A stretch of DNA of 64,000 nt from Papilionanthe hookeriana x Papilionanthe teres (taxonomy: Eukaryota; Streptophyta; Magnoliopsida; Asparagales; Orchidaceae), in the NCBI GenBank assembly GCA_022702705.1, contig CM040432.1, positions 44,356,540 through 44,420,539 on the forward strand, read 5' to 3'. Shown here piece after piece: positions 61,699 to 64,000 of this stretch. Below the pieces are notes generated by a model that saw nothing but the letters and a program-made list of their open reading frames with translations, was not told where the DNA came from and ran no database searches. Numbering within the stretch: the first letter of the stretch is position 1; each line of letters opens with the position of its first letter. The translations under genes and the position numbers were made by a program.

Positions 61699-64000
61699 GG
61701 AGAGGGTGGAGGGCCTCCTGTGGGGTTTAAGGCTTGGGATCGATCGCTTAGGTCAAGGGAAGAACAACCATGATGGCCATTGGGCATGGGGCAGCTCAGC
61801 AAGTGGGAATTCCAAACTTTGGCTCACATGGGTTCTCTCGGCCTGGTGGTTTTCGGCGGCTGTGGTGGCTGGCCGGCCAGGGTCAAGTCACTGTTGTCAT
61901 CAGGAGGGTCAGGGGTTGGCAATGGTGCAAGCAATGGAGAATGGACATGTGTAGAAAGCTTTATTCAAAATGGAATGGGGAAGGGGCTCTTTTAGGCTCA
62001 ATTTGGTCATCCTATGGGTTTGGGTTGGGTGCACCTTTCCAAGCTCCAATTTGGGCTGAGGGAGGTCAGGTGAGTCAGCTAGATTAGGAGGGAGAAGTCA
62101 CTATCCAAGCATGTTTAAGTTTAAACATAGTTTAGGGGAAGCATGAAAAGGTTTAATCACTTTAAGAGAATCATTAAAGAGGCTCCTCCTCTTGCCATTT
62201 ATGGGATGGTCACATGTCAAACTTCTCATGGCTTTACATGGGGCTTAAGGATGGCTTCATGGCTTTATTTGGGCTTGGGTATGGCTTAGTAAATTTCATT
62301 GGAATGGATTTTAGGAATTTTGGCATTTTGATATGAATTTGGATAAAGCAAAATTTGGAATGATTTAATCATAGGTTTCAAACTTTAGGGAATGATTTTA
62401 TCAAGTGGATGATGAGAAGGAATTGTCTTGTCGGCTTTGGATGAATTTTTGGGCTTTTGGGTTTGGTGGAAGTGGGCTTTTTAAAAGGCTTCAATAGGTG
62501 GGCCTTTATATTTCAAAATGGACTTTTGGATGAAGAATTTTTTGAAAAACCATGCCAAATAAATTTTGGGTTTAGTTTAGGGATGTTTCATGAATGGTTT
62601 GGAATCAATTTGGTGTGATTTGGAGTAGAATTGGTTTGAATTTGGGTTTTTTTTAGTAAAGGAGCCAAAGTGGGCCAAATTGGGCTAACTTGGGCCAATG
62701 TTGGGCTAGGGTTGAAATTAATGTAAAATTAATGTTGAAAAGTGTTTATGGGAGTGTTTGAAAGAGGTTTTGGCTTTGGTTGGGTTTTGATTTTGGGTTT
62801 TGGGCTTATTTGGGTTAGGTTTGGGTTTAGGTCAAAATTGGGCCTTTTTGCTTTTGGTTGAATTTGAGTGGGGTTTGGGTCCAAATTTTGGGCAAATCGT
62901 GTTAGTGTTTTGTTTGTGGGGATGTTAGGGAAGGTTTAGAAAAGATTTGGGGTTAATTGGAGTTAAATTGGGTTAGTTTGGATTAGGTTTGGGTCATGGG
63001 TCCAAATTGGGCTTTAAGGCCAAAAGTGAAATTGGGTTCAAATGTCAATCAAATTGGACTTGGATTTGGTCTAGATTGGTGTTGGGAATGTTGAATTGAA
63101 GTTTAGAATTGAATTAGACCAGAATTTGGGTCAATTGGGTAGGTTTGGCCTGACATTGGGTTCACTTAGGGTTAAAATGGGTCAAATTAGGGGTTTTGAC
63201 AAAAGTGGGGTAAATTGACAAAATTGGCCCATGGTGTAGTTGAACAAAATGAAATTGGGAATATTTGGGATTTTCTGGAAGTTTCTGGGAATTTTTGGAT
63301 TTTTGGGTCAAGATGGGTATTTTGGGTATTTGGAGGGTATTGGGAGGTATTTTTGGAATTTTTGATATTTTTGGCTATGGATGGTCAATTTGAGTGATGT
63401 GGAAATATTCAAGGTTAATTTTGGGGAATTTTGGGTGATTTGGTATTTTTGAAAAATTTGGGTGATTTCAAGGGCTTTGGGTAGGCTAGGCGGGTGTAGA
63501 GTCTCGGGGGTCAAAAATTGAAAATTTGGAAAATTGAAGATTGGGTGAATGTAAGTGGAATGGAATCATTTTGTTTGAGCCATGAAGCCATATCAAGCCC
63601 ACATGAGCCATGAAGGGACTCATTTGAGGCATCCACTATGTTGTTCCTAACCCTCTTGCTCGAGGGCTTAGGGGTTAAGGACCATCCATGTGAATCACCT
63701 ACATGAGTCAGGAGGTCAAGTTGGGTATGGGTGTGGTTTTAGGAGGTGTGTGAAAGTGTAGTGTATAAGTGTAGTGTGTGTGTAAGTCAGCCCTTCACCA
63801 AACCAGGCCACCCAGGGTAGTCCTAAGGCCAATGAGTCCTATAAGAACTCATCCTTTAAACTTCCACATTTTATTTCAACCCTCTAGGTGATTAGGGGTC
63901 TATAGTCAAGTTTGTGGAGTTTGCAGGGAGTTAAGAAGGGGTTTGAATTTCTAAGTGGTGGGTCCCAATTATAATCCTCTAAGATAGTCAAAGGAAAAGC

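Larger units (their letters stand above)
35974..64000 (-). mobile_element. Younger giant Tat/Ogre-like element carrying an AlkB ORF
   Basis: LTR B, internal region 43465-56555, and LTR C, all in minus sense. Order in sense: LTR C, PBS, leader, ORF1, gag, protease, RT, RNase H, second (archaeal-type) RNase H, integrase, AlkB ORF, minisatellite, PPT, LTR B. The second RNase H is a Tat-lineage hallmark and ORF1 is an Ogre-like trait. B and C are similar enough by eye to be one pair. Expected full length is about 28 kb (C should end near 64062). It is inserted in the older element, with 'aatag' (35969-35973) as the left candidate target-site duplication. All ORFs are broken, but LTR and domains are complete. 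Confidence 0.88.
56556..64000 (-). mobile_element. LTR C: 5' LTR of the younger element (runs off window)
   Basis: It starts TGTCGGC on the plus strand beside the PBS and follows LTR B base for base, with scattered substitutions and small indels, to 64000, which corresponds to 43402 of B. About 60 bp up to the expected TCAACA end are outside. As the 5' LTR it should hold the active promoter. Confidence 0.9.

Noticed and set aside
1..64000. CRISPR arrays, bacterial operons, rRNA or tRNA genes
   Set aside because: The window is plant repeat DNA. The only short regular array (82-bp unit) has no spacers and lies in a retrotransposon 3' UTR.

Overview
This window looks like heterochromatic, repeat-filled DNA from a large plant genome. 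No host gene, tRNA or rRNA is visible. Almost everything is Ty3/gypsy LTR retrotransposon of two plant-specific lineages: Tat/Ogre-like (ORF1 before gag, and a second archaeal-type RNase H) and Athila-like (a plant-transposon-protein type ORF after integrase). All coding regions carry stops and frameshifts, so they are annotated as pseudogenes. The species cannot be told from the sequence. LAYOUT. 1-15235: part of an LTR ('LTR A') of the giant Tat/Ogre-like family, minus sense, in which a 3.7-kb internal segment is tandemly repeated more than three times. 15236-23512: 5'-truncated Athila-like element, plus sense: RNase H/integrase remnant, two related degenerate downstream ORFs, PPT and 3' LTR. 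23513-24295: small inverted, chimeric Athila remnant (LTR piece joined to reverse transcriptase). 24296-35973: first part of an older Tat/Ogre-like element, plus sense: 7-kb 5' LTR ('LTR D'), ORF1, gag and protease. 35974-64000: a younger element of the same family, minus sense, inserted into the protease-RT region of the older one. Its 3' LTR ('LTR B', 7.49 kb) is at 35974-43464, its internal region at 43465-56555, and its 5' LTR ('LTR C') starts at 56556 and runs off the window about 60 bp before its expected end. The complete element would be about 28 kb. MAIN POINT. Downstream of integrase the minus-strand element has an extra ORF (47400-45899) whose C-terminal part is an AlkB-type Fe(II)/2-oxoglutarate dioxygenase domain most like plant ALKBH9/ALKBH10 m6A RNA demethylases. 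The HxD motif, the distal His and the C-terminal Arg motif remain. Its N-terminus resembles the N-terminus of the element's own ORF1. A strong 3' splice-site sequence lies just before its first ATG, and all four LTR copies share a TATA-like box followed by a 5' splice-site consensus. I infer that a short capped leader exon made in the LTR is spliced past about 5 kb of AT-rich LTR to ORF1 and, as a subgenomic message, to the AlkB ORF. CAVEAT. Differences between near-identical LTR copies often fall at CAG/CTG sites, which could be base-calling errors, so some frameshifts may not be biological.
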